From Theobroma cacao (lineage: Eukaryota > Streptophyta > Magnoliopsida > Malvales > Malvaceae): DNA of 64,000 bases. The stretch is from assembly GCF_000208745.1 (NCBI RefSeq), contig NC_030853.1, positions 10,975,040 through 11,039,039 of the forward strand, given 5' to 3'. Every line of letters starts with the position of its first letter. The first letter of the stretch is position 1. Of the stretch, positions 1 through 10,021 are shown piece by piece. A program made the translations under genes and the position numbers. A model generated the notes under the pieces. The model had not been told where the DNA came from, searched no databases, and saw only the letters and a list, made by a program, of their open reading frames with translations.

Positions 1-639
1 TCCCACATATCCATAGCTTAGATAAAATTCTCAGACTTATCCGAAGTCTCGGTGGAGTAATTTTTAAAATTTACACTTTTGCCCCCGTAAAAGTGAAAAA
101 TTACATTTTTGCCCAAAAAATTAAAAAATTGCCCATAGACATATTTTTCATCCCTTATACTCATACCATTCTCCAATTTGTCAAATTTGATCTAAATTCT
201 CTCAAAATCTCAAATTTTATTCGCGGGTGGCAAAATTACGATTTTGCCCGTACACTCCAGAAATCACCAGAATTAAACTTTTTCATTTTCTATCATTAAA
301 TTATACTCCAAATAGTTAATCTTGGTCAAAAATTTCACTCCATTATCAAATTATTATCGTAGGTGGCAAAATGACGATTTTACCCCTAAACATCAAAATT
401 TTCAATTTTACCCCTAATGAACCCTTGAACTCCGAACAATCATTTTTAGTCATTCCTGGACTGTAAAATATTAAATTTCATCCTACGATTCCTATTTGAA
501 CTAGTTCGAGGTTAAATCAACTCAAGTGTACCGTTAGGTACAATACCGGGTTTCGTCTATTCGTAGGACTTTCCTAGCGTAATAACATGCTACTTAGTGC
601 ATTATGTCATGACATGTGTTTATAGGGTCGGGTTTTACA
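1..639 (-). repeat. LTR-F, 5' half, minus orientation (left cut by window edge)
   Basis: The segment ends at 639 in GGGTTTTACA, which read on the minus strand is an LTR start TGTAAAACCC. Directly after it comes CAAGA (640-644), matching 4 of 5 bases of CAAGC (5580-5584), which lies just before the other end of an LTR-F copy at 5585. The body holds several diverged copies of a motif like GTGGCAAAATTACGATTTTGCCC, as in plant LTR U3 regions. No coding sequence is seen. The minus-strand LTR reading is inferred from the terminal bases and the target duplication. Confidence 0.6.
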
Positions 640-1371
640 CAAGATACCCGCCTTTCGATTAGAGGATGTGGCGCAAGAGTGGTATAATTCCTTATATAGA
701 GGCAGACCAACGGATGCAGCACCATTGACTTGGAGTGAGTTAAGTACAACCTTTTTAGATTGATTTTTATCATTCAGTATACGAAATGCTAGAGCCAGGG
801 AGTTTGAGGCTTTGGTACAGACCTTGAGCATGATGATGTCTGATTATGACATAAAATTCACACAGTTGTCTTGGTATGCGCCTTATTTAGTTTCCACTGA
901 GGAAATGAAGATTCAAAGGTTTATGGATGGGCTAGTGGAGCCATTGTTTAGGGCTATGGCATCCTGAGATTTCAATACCTACTCCACAACAGTGGATTGC
1001 ACTCAGCGGATTGAGATGAGGACTAGTGAGAGTAGGGCTACAAGGGATAGAGCAAAGAGGCCAAGACAAAGGGCTATCAAGGTCGTAGAGACTTCAATAG
1101 TGGTGTTTCGTCTTCTAGCTGTCAGGGCCCACAGAGGAACTCACGATTACCCCAATAAGGGAGTGACTTGACTAGTGCCAGCATTAGATCAGGGCAGAAA
1201 ACTTTTAGTGGGGGAAAGCAGTAAGACTCTAGGCTGGGAAATCAAGTTATCCGTCGTTGCGATACTTGTGGGGGACGGCATAGGGGAAGATGCCTCCGTG
1301 CTATGGGAGCTTGTTTCTTATGTGGTCAACCTGGACATATTAAGAGGAATTGCCCAATGGCTCATCAATCG
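640..1371 (+). pseudogene. Ty3/gypsy (Tekay/Del-like) gag, C-terminal part with zinc knuckle
   Basis: Conceptual translation resembles the capsid part of plant gypsy Gag: [14 protein letters not shown], then PLTWSEL and [10 protein letters not shown], collinear with the better copy near 32500-32700. An in-frame TGA follows TTFLD near 760 and another stop follows the AMAS motif near 966. A CCHC knuckle ([16 protein letters not shown]2-C-X4-H-X4-C) lies at 1312-1353, in a frame reached only after frameshifts. Gag would form the virus-like particle and bind RNA. The segment begins immediately after the LTR-F end, so its N-terminus is elsewhere (see 5062-5584). It is non-functional. Confidence 0.8.
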
Positions 1372-1538
1372 TAAGGTTCTGCTCGTGGCGCCACCCAGCC
1401 AGCTTCTTTCGCTCCTTCAGTAAGTGCCTCATCTGATCGGAAGGTTAGTGAATCAAGAGGGAGAGGTGCTATTACTTCCTCTTAAGGCAGGCTTTTAGGT
1501 CTGGACGTCAGAGTTCCGTCGGTAGGGATCAAGCAAGG

Positions 1539-2009
1539 GTGTTTGCTTTAACACCACTGAAGGCTCAGACATCCAACGCAGTGGTATCAGGTATTCTCTC
1601 AGTTTGTAATATGAATGCTCGGGTATTGTTTGATCCTGGTGCTACCCACTCTTTTATTTCTCCATGTTTTGCATCTCGTTTGGGTAAAGATCGTGTTAAG
1701 AGAGAAGAACAATTAGTGGTGTCTACTCCTTTAAATGAGGTATTTGTGGCCGAATGGGAATATGAGTCCTGTGTAGTTCGAGTCAAGGACAATGATACTT
1801 TGGTGAATTTAGTGGTGTTAGACACCTTAGATTTTGACGTGATCTTGGGGATGGATTGGCTATCACCTTGCCATGCTAGTGTGGACTGTTACCATAAATT
1901 GGTTAGATTTGATTTCTCAGATGAGCCACCATTTTGTATTCAGGGGGATAGAAGCAATGCTCCAACCAATTTGATATCGGTCATGTCTACTAGAAGGTTA
2001 TTACATTAG
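1539..2009 (+). pseudogene. Ty3/gypsy retropepsin (aspartic protease) fragment
   Basis: This 156-codon open frame carries the retropepsin active-site motif LFDPGATHSF (Asp at residue 32) and the downstream VILGMDWL motif (residues 101-108), typical of plant gypsy RVP_2 proteases that process Gag-Pol. It follows the gag remnant at 640-1371 and shares domain order and wording with the protease at 33264-33872. No RT follows: after about residue 145 the frame runs into a short duplicated segment and then LTR-F sequence, so the polyprotein is truncated. The ATG at 1539 is only the first Met of a frame that would normally be internal to a polyprotein. Confidence 0.85.
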
Positions 2010-2040
2010 GGTTGTTCAGGTTACATGTCTACTAGAAGGT
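1982..2040. repeat. 17-bp direct duplication at a rearrangement breakpoint
   Basis: CATGTCTACTAGAAGGT occurs at 1982-1998 and again at 2024-2040, separated by 25 bp. The second copy runs straight into LTR-F sequence (AAGGT is shared with LTR-F). This looks like filler DNA copied from the end of the protease segment during end joining. Confidence 0.75.
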
Positions 2041-2868
2041 ATCCCCGAGGACTAGATTTTGGCTTGAGCCATGTTTTTAGTAAAGGTTATAAGCCTTGAA
2101 AACTGTTTTGGTAAATTACAAATATTTTATGGTTTAAGAAAGAAATTGAAAACCTTATGAAATGGTTTGTGATTTGTTGTTTAAACTTGCCTTCATTTTT
2201 CTCGCCTTTAGATATTTATGATAATGTCTGTTTACTCATTGGGATTGCAAAATCTCACCCACCTCATTTCCAAACATTTCAGGCCTGTGGTAGCTTGTAG
2301 ATACCTTATTTTGTCGAGGATTCCAGTTGACATCTCTATCTCACAGACAGTAGGTTACTATCACCAACACTTGGTGTAGTTGTGGGCCACTTGTCATTGT
2401 AATTATTATTGTACATTATAACTTTGTAAATTATAGTATGTATGAATTTATTTTGTTCTCACGCTACAAAAATTATTTATGTATAGTTCTATAAAAAATG
2501 TTTTATAAGAAAATGAAATATATTATCAAATATTTTTATTTAGTCTAGTTAGCCAACTTTTCACTCTAAATGGATGATTTAGATTACAAAAATTTATTTT
2601 AAATCGGCAGTGGATATTTTCTACCATACGTTGTATTTTTATCAGGTTTCAAAATTTTTTGGTAAAAATGACCAAAATACCCCTATGTGGCGAAAATTTT
2701 ATTTTGATTGTTTTCAATCTAAAATAGTTTATATTTTCTTAAAACTCGATATTTAACAACAACTGCTCAAAGGAAAGGCAAGAAACTGATTCGTTAGCCT
2801 TGCGGGGTTTCGATTGGCATTCCGGATAATGAGTGTCAATCGGGATGTCTCGGTAGTTGTCAAAATTT
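2036..2868 (+). repeat. LTR-F fragment, plus orientation
   Basis: This is a reverse-complement match to 5590-6311. Shared landmarks are CCCCGAGGA next to the word for GGCTTGAGCC, the ATTTTATGGTTTAAG stretch, the TCCAGTTGACATCTCT stretch and GTGTCAATCGGGA. It begins at the filler duplication and stops at about 2868, before the LTR 3' terminus. Neither LTR end is present. There is no coding sequence. It forms one arm of an imperfect inverted repeat with 5585-6311. Confidence 0.75.
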
Positions 2869-3017
2869 TAAGTTTTCGTAAATCTGAGTATTTTTAGACC
2901 ATTGTGGACCTGGCCTCAGTGTCAAAGAGTAAAAAGATTGCCCAAAGGATTGGAGAAGAATAAGTTAACTTGCTAAGGGCATTTTCGTAATTTAAGTGGA
3001 GTTAGATAAGCTTGAGC

Positions 3018-3025
3018 TATAAATA
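3018..3025 (+). promoter_or_regulatory. TATA box of LTR-A
   Basis: TATAAATA within GAGCTATAAATATC, followed by a CT-rich leader (CTTCTTCTTC) and upstream of the minisatellite. The same place reads CATAAATA in the copies near 40220 and 53178. It probably marks the U3/R boundary region, with initiation expected some 30 bp downstream. Inferred from motif and conserved position. Confidence 0.5.
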
Positions 3026-3860
3026 TCATCTTCCAGCAGCTTCTTCTCACATTTCCAACAGCTTCTTCTTCTTCTTCTTCTTCCTTCTTCCCTCTCATGT
3101 TTCTTCTTCTTCCATGGGAGTTCTCTTCAAGCTTCCATAACTCTCTTAAGGTAGCTCCACTTTTTATGCTTTTGTGCACCCTTTCATAGAACCTTTGTGC
3201 TCTTTCACTCTCTCACTTTAAAACCCTTGAAAAAAATCTTACTTCCATACTTTCTGTCACTAGCTAGGTGTTTAGAGAGAGAAAGAGAGAGCTTTTATAA
3301 TAGCTTAGAAAATTATTGGAAAGAATTTCAAGTTTACAAAGCTACCAAGGTTAGTAGTAAATTAGAGTTGGTTTTTAAGTGTTGAGAATGGCTAGTGACT
3401 AGACTTGTGAGTGTTTTATAGTTGAGATTAATCATTCATTTTAGAGTGATTAGGATAGTGAAAATAGATAGCTATTTAATGGCAATTGGATGCTAGTTAG
3501 GAGATAGCTTTTAGAATTTATAGTTGTATGAATTGAGTTAATTGTGATGCCAATGTGATGATAGGTTCCAACGAAGCCCCACCGCCCCATTTGGACCATT
3601 AGAGGAAGTTGGAGTTGAGTAAAGATTTAATGAATACCGGTGAGTGAACTTGCATTTGAAAATTGTTTTGGGAATGTGAATGTATTTGCACAAAACATTT
3701 GAATGATTTTATCCAACTTTTCCTTAAAAAATCTACCTAGGGAACAAGCCTTTGGTGAATGTTTCTATCTTGTGAAAGTGTGCCATATAATGGTTCATGT
3801 GTTATCACAATATGTTGATATGTATAATATGCATTGGATGTTCTTTTTTTTTATATGATA

Positions 3861-4029
3861 ATGATGACCCAGCTATGTGTGTGTGTGGGTGCACATGAGC
3901 TGATGATGACTTAGCTATGTGCGTGTGGGAGTGCACATGAGCTGATGATGACCCAGCTATGTGCGTGTGGGAGTGCACATGAGCTGATGATGACCCAGCT
4001 ATGTGCGAGTGGGGAGTGCACATGAGCTG
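3861..4029 (+). repeat. 42-bp minisatellite, 4 units, in LTR-A
   Basis: Units start at 3861, 3903, 3945 and 3987, each beginning ATGATGAC and ending in GTGCACATGAGCTG. Each can fold as ATGTGC, about 10 nt of loop, GCACAT. Related arrays occur at the same place in the other LTR-A copies (about 11592-11695, 41075-41280, 54025-54195, 62610-62770). Because 42 is a multiple of 3, the reverse strand stays open as a His/Ser-rich repeat frame, which I do not regard as a gene. Confidence 0.9.
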
Positions 4030-4357
4030 ATGGTGGTGGGATGGTATACATGATGATGTGTGTATATATATATATAGAAAAATATGTGTGTTATAGAAAG
4101 TTCATGAGTCTGGTATATGGTTGTAATACATGTGAATCTTGCATGTTAAACCTTGGGAATTTCCAAGCATGTTCAAGTTGATTTTGTCTTTGCAGCTAAA
4201 TGGCCTTTCCTTGAGAGAATGAAAATTTGTTGTTGGTGTCTTGTTTCTTTCTGCAACGAAAAACTCTCGGGTTTGGAGGGTTACATTGGCTTGATTCTCG
4301 TTGCAGCGAGAATGTATTTTTGCTGCAACGAGAAACTTTCTGTTTTGGCTGCTTGAA

Positions 4358-4373
4358 TCTCGCTGCAGCGAGA
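4358..4373. repeat. 16-bp perfect palindrome TCTCGCTGCAGCGAGA
   Basis: The sequence equals its own reverse complement. Degenerate copies lie just upstream (near 4297-4335) and downstream (4534-4561). The same motif recurs in every long LTR-A copy. Confidence 0.85.
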
Positions 4374-4835
4374 AGCTTTCTATCCAGCATGCTACCTTGT
4401 TGGTTTTTGCCAGATTTTCCATTTTTTTAACATCATGGTTGAGCATGGACTTCCAACATCAAGGAATTTATTTAATTAAGTTTGAAATGAGAGGGTTTGA
4501 GAAACCCTCGGCTAGTTGACAATTTGAGCTACTGCAGCGAGAATGAATTTTCGCTACAGTGAGGACCCGTAGTTTTTCTTGACTTGACTTGCTTGAATAC
4601 TATTAAAGTTTTCACTCTTCAAATCCTTTGTTGTGCATGGACCTTTTCGTCAAGTGATTAACTCATTAAGGGTTTAATGAGGGGATTTAATAAGAACTAA
4701 ACTAAATTGCATTGTTTTTGAAAATAAATGCATCATGATTTCTTTAATTTTCCTTATCGTTTGCTTGGGCTTAGTGGGCTACGTCCATTGGGCCCATGTG
4801 TCTGTCATGGCTCGAAAATTGGGTCGTGACTGACT

Positions 4836-4848
4836 TGGTATCAAAGCC
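4836..4848 (+). other. Primer binding site, tRNA-Met type
   Basis: TGGTATCAAAGCC differs by one base from the common plant tRNA-iMet primer site TGGTATCAGAGCC. It lies a few bases after the LTR-A 3' end and is followed by CTAGGTTG, the same context as at 31751, 42423 and 63563. Confidence 0.85.
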
Positions 4849-5061
4849 CTAGGTTGTTTAGGTCCTCAGATATCCTTTTGTTGGTCCAACGGAGTATGGG
4901 GTCTTTATGTGGAAACTTCGATTGTGAAGTGTGAACCGCGACACATTTTACAACCCAGGGACCGCATAGATTCCCTATCTTAGAAACCATCTTTTTCCTT
5001 AGATAGGATTATAATTGCAAATTGTACTTAATAACAGGTGTTTACTCTTGTCTAAGTAGGA

Positions 5062-5584
5062 ATGCCACCTAAGACAAGAGCTGCCTCAAGACGGATGAGG
5101 GAGTAAGATGCTTCTAATGAGATGACAGATAGGCCACAAGCATCCATCGTTAGGGGGCGAGGTAGATGTGGGGGGGCCACTAGGCTGGTGAGGGCTGATG
5201 CGCTTGTGAGTAGACGAGAGGAAGGACAGTCTTCAGGTGATGCGGATAGACAACCAACTAGGGGCATCACCATCTACGACTTGGCTGCAGGTCTGCAGGG
5301 AGTTAATCGGGTTATAGAGATGATGGCAGCCCGTATGGACGATATATAGAGGATAGTGGAGGGGAGACCTACAGTACAACAATCTCTTAGTTCCCAAAGG
5401 CACACCGAACGCCAACATCATGAGGCCAAGAGGGGTCATTTAGAGATTTCTCTTCCTAATTTTCTCAAGCTTAAACCTCCGTCATTTTCAGGGTCTGATG
5501 CATCAGAGAAACCCTAGATTTTCTTGGATAAGATGGAGAAAATTTGTAAAGCCTCGAGATGTTCTAGTGTCCAATCAGTCAAGC
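5062..5584 (+). pseudogene. Ty3/gypsy (Tekay/Del-like) gag, N-terminal part
   Basis: From the ATG at 5062 (MPPKTRAASR) a single frame runs to 5584, broken by three stops: TAA at 5104, TAG at 5347 and TAG near 5515. It contains YDLAAGLQGVNRVIEMMAAR, then [19 protein letters not shown] and FLDKMEKICKASRCSS, collinear with the gag N-terminus at 32182-32460. The frame is cut exactly at 5585 by the end of an LTR-F copy. Placed against 640, the frame would continue into [10 protein letters not shown], so the two gag parts are the two sides of one insertion site. Promoter and primer site come from the LTR-A at 2869-4848. Confidence 0.8.
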
Positions 5585-6674
5585 TGTCACAACCCGGAAC
5601 CTCCCTCGGGCCCATGACAACCGCCGCGACGTCCCGATTGACACTTATTACCCGGAATGCCAACAAGAAACCCGCAAGGCTTACATATCAGTTTCTTTCC
5701 TTTCCTGTGAGCAATCGTTGTTAAACATTCCATTTAAAATAATTACCGGTCGTTTTCGGCTCAAATAAATTCAAAGAATTTTTTTTAAAAGGATTTATAG
5801 ACAAATATCACTATTCAAAATATTGATTAAAATATAGTATTTTTATATAAAATAATATTTATAGAAACACGTGTAAGAAATCTTTTGTAATGTGTAAGTA
5901 AAATAAATTCATACATACAAAAATTTACTAAGTTATAATGTACAATAATGGTTACAATGACAAGTGACCCAAAATACACCCAGTGTTGGTGCTAGAAGCC
6001 TACTGTCTGTGTGGTAGAGATGTCAACTGGAATCCTCGACAAAATAGGGTATCTACAAGCTACCACAGACCTGAAATGTTTGGAAAGGAGGTGGGTGAGA
6101 TTTTGCAATCCCAATGAGTAAACAGACATTATCATAAATATCTAAAGGCGAGTAAAATGGAGGCAAGTTTAAACAACAAATTACGAACCATTTCATAATG
6201 TTTTCAATTTATTTCTTAAACCATAAAATATTTGTAATTTACCAAAACAGTTGTTATGACTTATGTCTTTTATTAAAAACAAGGCTCAAGCCAAAACTAA
6301 TCCTCGGGGATACCTTGGTCGAGACATCTAACCGAGTCCGCCAAGGTTATTATAACATTACATGTGAAACACATTTTTATTTTTAAAACAAGCCGTTCTT
6401 TGGCGTTGGTCGAGTTACACATTCACGTGGGGGTTCGACGTGAAGTGAGCTCTAATACTACCCCGGGAGTTACCCTCCTCGCCTCTACTACCGGAGTAAC
6501 TATATAACCGGGTTTATCGTGCCCCTCTAATAGGCAGTCCATGAAAACCCGTCACTGTAGTGACCAACCCACCAATTTTAATAAAATTTCGATAGTATAA
6601 TGTGGCTTTTATTTATTTGTCCAGCTTGCATAGTAAAAACAGCTTACATAAATTTCCCAATACACTTACCCGTC
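5585..6674 (-). repeat. LTR-F, 3' part, minus orientation, inserted in gag
   Basis: It begins TGTCACAACCCGG, the reverse complement of an LTR end GGTTGTGACA, directly after gag codons and after CAAGC (5580-5584). The first 730 bp are the inverted counterpart of 2036-2868. The rest includes GC-richer patches such as CTACCCCGGGAGTTACCC. It stops at about 6674, where RT sequence begins without the LTR 5' end (that end is seen at 639). No coding sequence. Confidence 0.7.
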
Positions 6675-6849
6675 ACTAAGATTGTGCATCGATTACCGAC
6701 AACTTAATAAGGTAACGGTGAAGAATAAGTACCCCTTTCCCAGAATAGATGATTTATTTGATCAATTACAAGGAGCACAATGTTTCTCTAAGATAGATCT
6801 ACGATCTGGGTACCATCAGTTGAGGATCCGAAATGAAGATATACCAAAG
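6675..6849 (+). pseudogene. Ty3/gypsy reverse transcriptase scrap
   Basis: The translation reads [42 protein letters not shown] and [10 protein letters not shown], i.e. the fingers and motif A region of a Tekay-type RT, with the motif A Asp (KIDLRSGY) intact. It is closely matched by 34157-34325. It covers only about 58 residues of an RT of more than 200; YxDD, RNase H and integrase are absent. It abuts LTR-F on the left and a duplicated 33-bp block on the right. Confidence 0.85.
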
Positions 6850-6881
6850 ATGATTTATTTGATCGATTACAAGGAGCACAA
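6748..6881. repeat. 33-bp direct duplication of RT sequence at a breakpoint
   Basis: The block GATGATTTATTTGATC to GGAGCACAA at 6748-6780 recurs at 6849-6881 with one mismatch. The second copy sits at the end of the RT homology, after which unrelated sequence starts at 6882. Confidence 0.85.
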
Positions 6882-9170
6882 CTATCCTTTACTTGTTAAT
6901 TTCCTGGTAGCAATTAAATTCAAAATACTTTTAGTAACATTACAATTCATTCTATCCCACACTTGTTGCCCACATTTAGCTTTGTGCTTTTATATCCCAT
7001 TCCATCCTCTTTCTTATTTAAACATTAATAATCATAGTAATAACTCAAATCATGCTAAAATCATCATTCTTTCTCAATTAGCCTTTGCATATTCATATGC
7101 ATATTGACATATTTTTTACTAAAGGAATTCAGATCCTTTACATGCATAATTCTCTATATTACATGTATCGGCAACTTATTATAACATTAAGTGCCCATTT
7201 TAACCTTTTCAAGCAACATTCATCAAGTCCATCTTATATTTTCATAGCACTAAACACATATATGGCAGCAACAATCAATCTAATTTCACTCAATTATTTC
7301 CAAGCTTACATGGATAATTTGTTTATCTAACTTTCAATGCTTTGTTTCCCAAACTTCCATCCACATTATTCATCCTTATCTCTTTCAAACAACATAGCAA
7401 GCAACCTTAACATTTCTAACTAGCTCATGCATTTTTAGATCTTTCCAACAATCATCATTCTTTACAATGTGTCTTTCAAATATTTAATTAACACAACAAT
7501 AGCCATTTTCTCAAAATCTTCTAACCATACTTAAAGCATTATACATTTTTACCTTTGAGGTTGCTTGAGCTTCGTATGCACTCCAATATTATTCCATGTT
7601 TCCATCACCAAGCTACCAACGTTATTCATAAATTATTTTCTTAACAACTTTACCAATCGTGGGCCTTAAAACACAATACCATGCTTACCTTTTCTCTTTC
7701 ACTTTGAATCCATCATGCATCCAAGAAATTGATGGCCTAAATGTCACTAAATCCTCTCCAATCAAGCTTTTTTTTGCTGCCAAAATACATTTCTTATGGT
7801 TACCAACCGATTGTCAAAACATAATCAAACCAAAACCACAATGCTTACCCTTGTTTCTCTTAAAACTTTGGAACCAAGCTTTCCTCTTTCCTCAAGCTCC
7901 ACAGTTCCTCTCTTGCATGTTGAAGATTCCTTTTTGGCTGATCAAATGCTAAACTTAACTCAATAATGAAAAGCAATGAACCCACGGTTTTTTTGAACCC
8001 TCACAAACCCCGAGCCTTCCCCACTTTTTTTCTTTCTTCCTCTATTTTCTTTTCTCCTAGGGTGAAACCTTTCAAGAACCAAGCTCTTTTTCTATTCTCT
8101 CACTATGGCTGGTTCTCACAAGCTTTCCAAGGCCAATTCTCACTTCTTTTTTCCCTTTGAAATTTTGCTATTTATTTGGCCACCCACTTAGCCAATCAAA
8201 TTGCAAGCACACATTTGCCTTTTTGCTCTATTTGGCCACCTTGCCTACCTATAAGATTTCATGCATCCAATTTCCATCTCTTTTAATTGGTTGAATATCT
8301 ACTTCTATTATCCATCCATTCTATAATCTATATTCATGCATTCTTAATGCATTTCCATTTCATCCACCTTACTTTTCTCTAATGACTTTACATGCATCCT
8401 TCCACAATATTTCTCATTTGGCCCCCCATTTAGCCAATAATATTACATGCATATATATTTCCTTTCTTTTAGTCCAAGCCACCAAGTGTCCTCCATGCAA
8501 AAATTCTCTATGCTTTCTTTAACTAGTAAAATCACATGCATATTTCATCTTTTGCATTTGTCTCCTTCCTTTTTTATTTGTCACATAGTGGGGGTCTCAC
8601 ATGTTCCCCATTAAGATTACACCTTTATATGCCATCTTTTGCATGTAATAATATTGTCACATGCATATTCCATCCTCCCACATACTATTACATGACTAAA
8701 TATGTTCATAATCCTATTATGAATTCATTGAGTTTTGACTCAATTTATCTAAGCCAACTTATTAATTTCCTTTTTGATTTATAATCAAAAGAAAAAAATC
8801 TCTCAATGATCTTATCATTATGACTTAGTGTTGATTATCATATACGCAAGTTTATACTTAAGGATAAATAATTTAGAACAATTCCAAGATAAAATGAGAT
8901 GTAATGTAAATATATAAATATATATAAGCTAAGAATCTTATGCTAGCAAAATATAAATCTATATTTCCTAAACAAAAAAAAAAAATTTAGCCTAAGGCCC
9001 AAAACCAAAACATCTCATCTTGGCAATCATGCAATTAAAACATTCAATTTTCTAAAATTATTTATTGTTCCACAATCTAGTCTAGGTCGGCAAGCTTGAT
9101 CACCATCAATTAAGGTTGTCCCCTACATGATTCTATTCTTCACTGCTCCTTGTCATTAGTTCGTTCAATA
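6882..9170. other. Non-coding AT- and pyrimidine-rich stretch, unassigned
   Basis: No open frame with recognisable protein similarity. The plus strand is rich in C and T (CTTTTTTTCTTTCTTCC near 8010-8050) and in general character resembles the reversed LTR segment at 38200-39100, so it may be an LTR or leader lying in minus orientation, but I see no termini. CATGCAT occurs six times at 8260-8666. From about 8800 to 9170 it is plain AT-rich sequence with an A13-like run near 8976. Confidence 0.5.
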
Positions 9171-9179
9171 TGTCATACA

Positions 9180-10021
9180 TATTAAAATCATTAAAAAGAG
9201 TAAGGTATCATATACCAAGTAGTGAAAAATAAATTATCATATGATTCCTACCTGATGTGGAAGCTTCCTTTTGTTTATTTTCTCTAATGGATTCAAGATA
9301 ATCCTTGCAATTGTGCCTTCAATGCCCTAGTTTGCCACAGAAATGGCATTTGTCATTATCCTTATCCTTCTTCACTCCTCTAGTAGGCTTCATACCTTTC
9401 AAAGTTGATGCTTTTTCACCCTTATCTTTCTTAAAATTTTTTTTTATTTTAATTTTTCTTAGAAGAGACAAGATGAATTAGAGGCTTATCCTTCATAATG
9501 GTGTTCTCAGCCTGTGTGAGCATATTCAATAAGCCCGAAAGGGTTACCTTAATCTTGTTCATGTTGAAGTGCAACACAAACTGTGAATAGCTCTCTAGTA
9601 GTGAAGAAAGTATAAGGTCTATATGCAAATCATGATCCATAACCCAACCCAACTGCTTAAGTCGAGTAATATATCCTATCATCTTAAGCAGATGAGGCCT
9701 TATTGGGCTTCCTTCAAACATCTTACATCAGAACAATTCCCTTGAAACGTTGAATCTCTTTATGCGACTTTCCTTATCGAACATTTCTCTAAGGTTTAGG
9801 ATAATATCCAAGGCATTTATAGCTTCATGTTGCTTTGGAAGATCTAGAGCCATACTAGCCAACATCACACATGTGGCTTGATCAAGATAATCCATATAAA
9901 CTCTATAGGCCTTATTTTCCTCATTCGTAGCATCATCGCTAGGTTCCTTGGGAACAGGACCATCTAAGGCATAAGCATTTTTCTCTTGTTTCAAGACAAT
10001 CTTGATATTACGAAACCAGTC
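9180..10021 (-). pseudogene. Ty1/copia gag, main part with zinc knuckle
   Basis: On the minus strand this reads as a copia UBN2-type Gag: KQEKNAYALDGPVPKEPS, then VMLASMALDLPKQHEAINA, LREMFDKESRIKRFNVSREL, MIGYITRLKQLGW, DHDLHIDLILSSL and LLNMLTQAENTIM. One in-frame TGA lies at 9728-9730 (probably CGA to TGA). A CCHC knuckle CHFCGKLGH-stop-RHNC is at 9307-9348, where a Trp codon appears to have become TGA. The 12649-12718 segment supplies the N-terminus; a solo LTR separates the two. Nothing of protease or pol is seen further left. Gag would assemble the particle. This copy is dead. Confidence 0.85.
10017..10021. repeat. Target site duplication CAGTC, left copy
   Basis: CAGTC immediately precedes the LTR start TGTAATACC at 10022 and is repeated exactly at 12649-12653 after the LTR end TGACA. 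Confidence 0.9.

Larger units (their letters stand above)
2869..4830 (+). repeat. LTR-A (A-prime type), 5'-truncated 5' LTR
   Basis: Collinear with 53020-55269 and 40060-42420: the TTTTAGACCATT stretch, AGTGTCAAAGAGTAAAAAG, a TATA box, the CTTCTTCTTC stretch, the GTGCACATGAGCTGATGATG minisatellite, the GCTGCAGCGAGA palindromes, and the final GGGCCCATGTG to GTGAC. Roughly the first 200 bp of A-prime plus the A2 cap are missing at the 2869 junction. A primer binding site follows, then a gag, so this is the 5' LTR of a coding Tekay-like element. Confidence 0.8.

Noticed and set aside
1175..1423. 82-codon open frame as an independent gene
   Set aside because: It overlaps the gag zinc knuckle in another frame; the CCHC motif in frame 1 is the true signal.
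3805..4023. His/Ser-rich repeat open frame on the minus strand (and similar ones at 11371-11694, 53978-54310, 62564-62821)
   Set aside because: The frame stays open only because of the LTR-A minisatellite unit length. It differs between copies and has no conserved start.
3864..4029. CRISPR-like array at the 42-bp repeats
   Set aside because: The units are contiguous tandem copies with no unique spacers, and the genome is clearly a plant nuclear one.
4297..4561. GCTGCAGCGAGA repeats as a microRNA precursor
   Set aside because: The palindromes are short (16 bp) and no arm of about 21 nt pairing with a second arm at suitable distance was found by eye.
6882..9170. Complete LTR on the minus strand
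   Set aside because: Composition resembles one, but no TG/CA termini, primer site or target duplication could be assigned.
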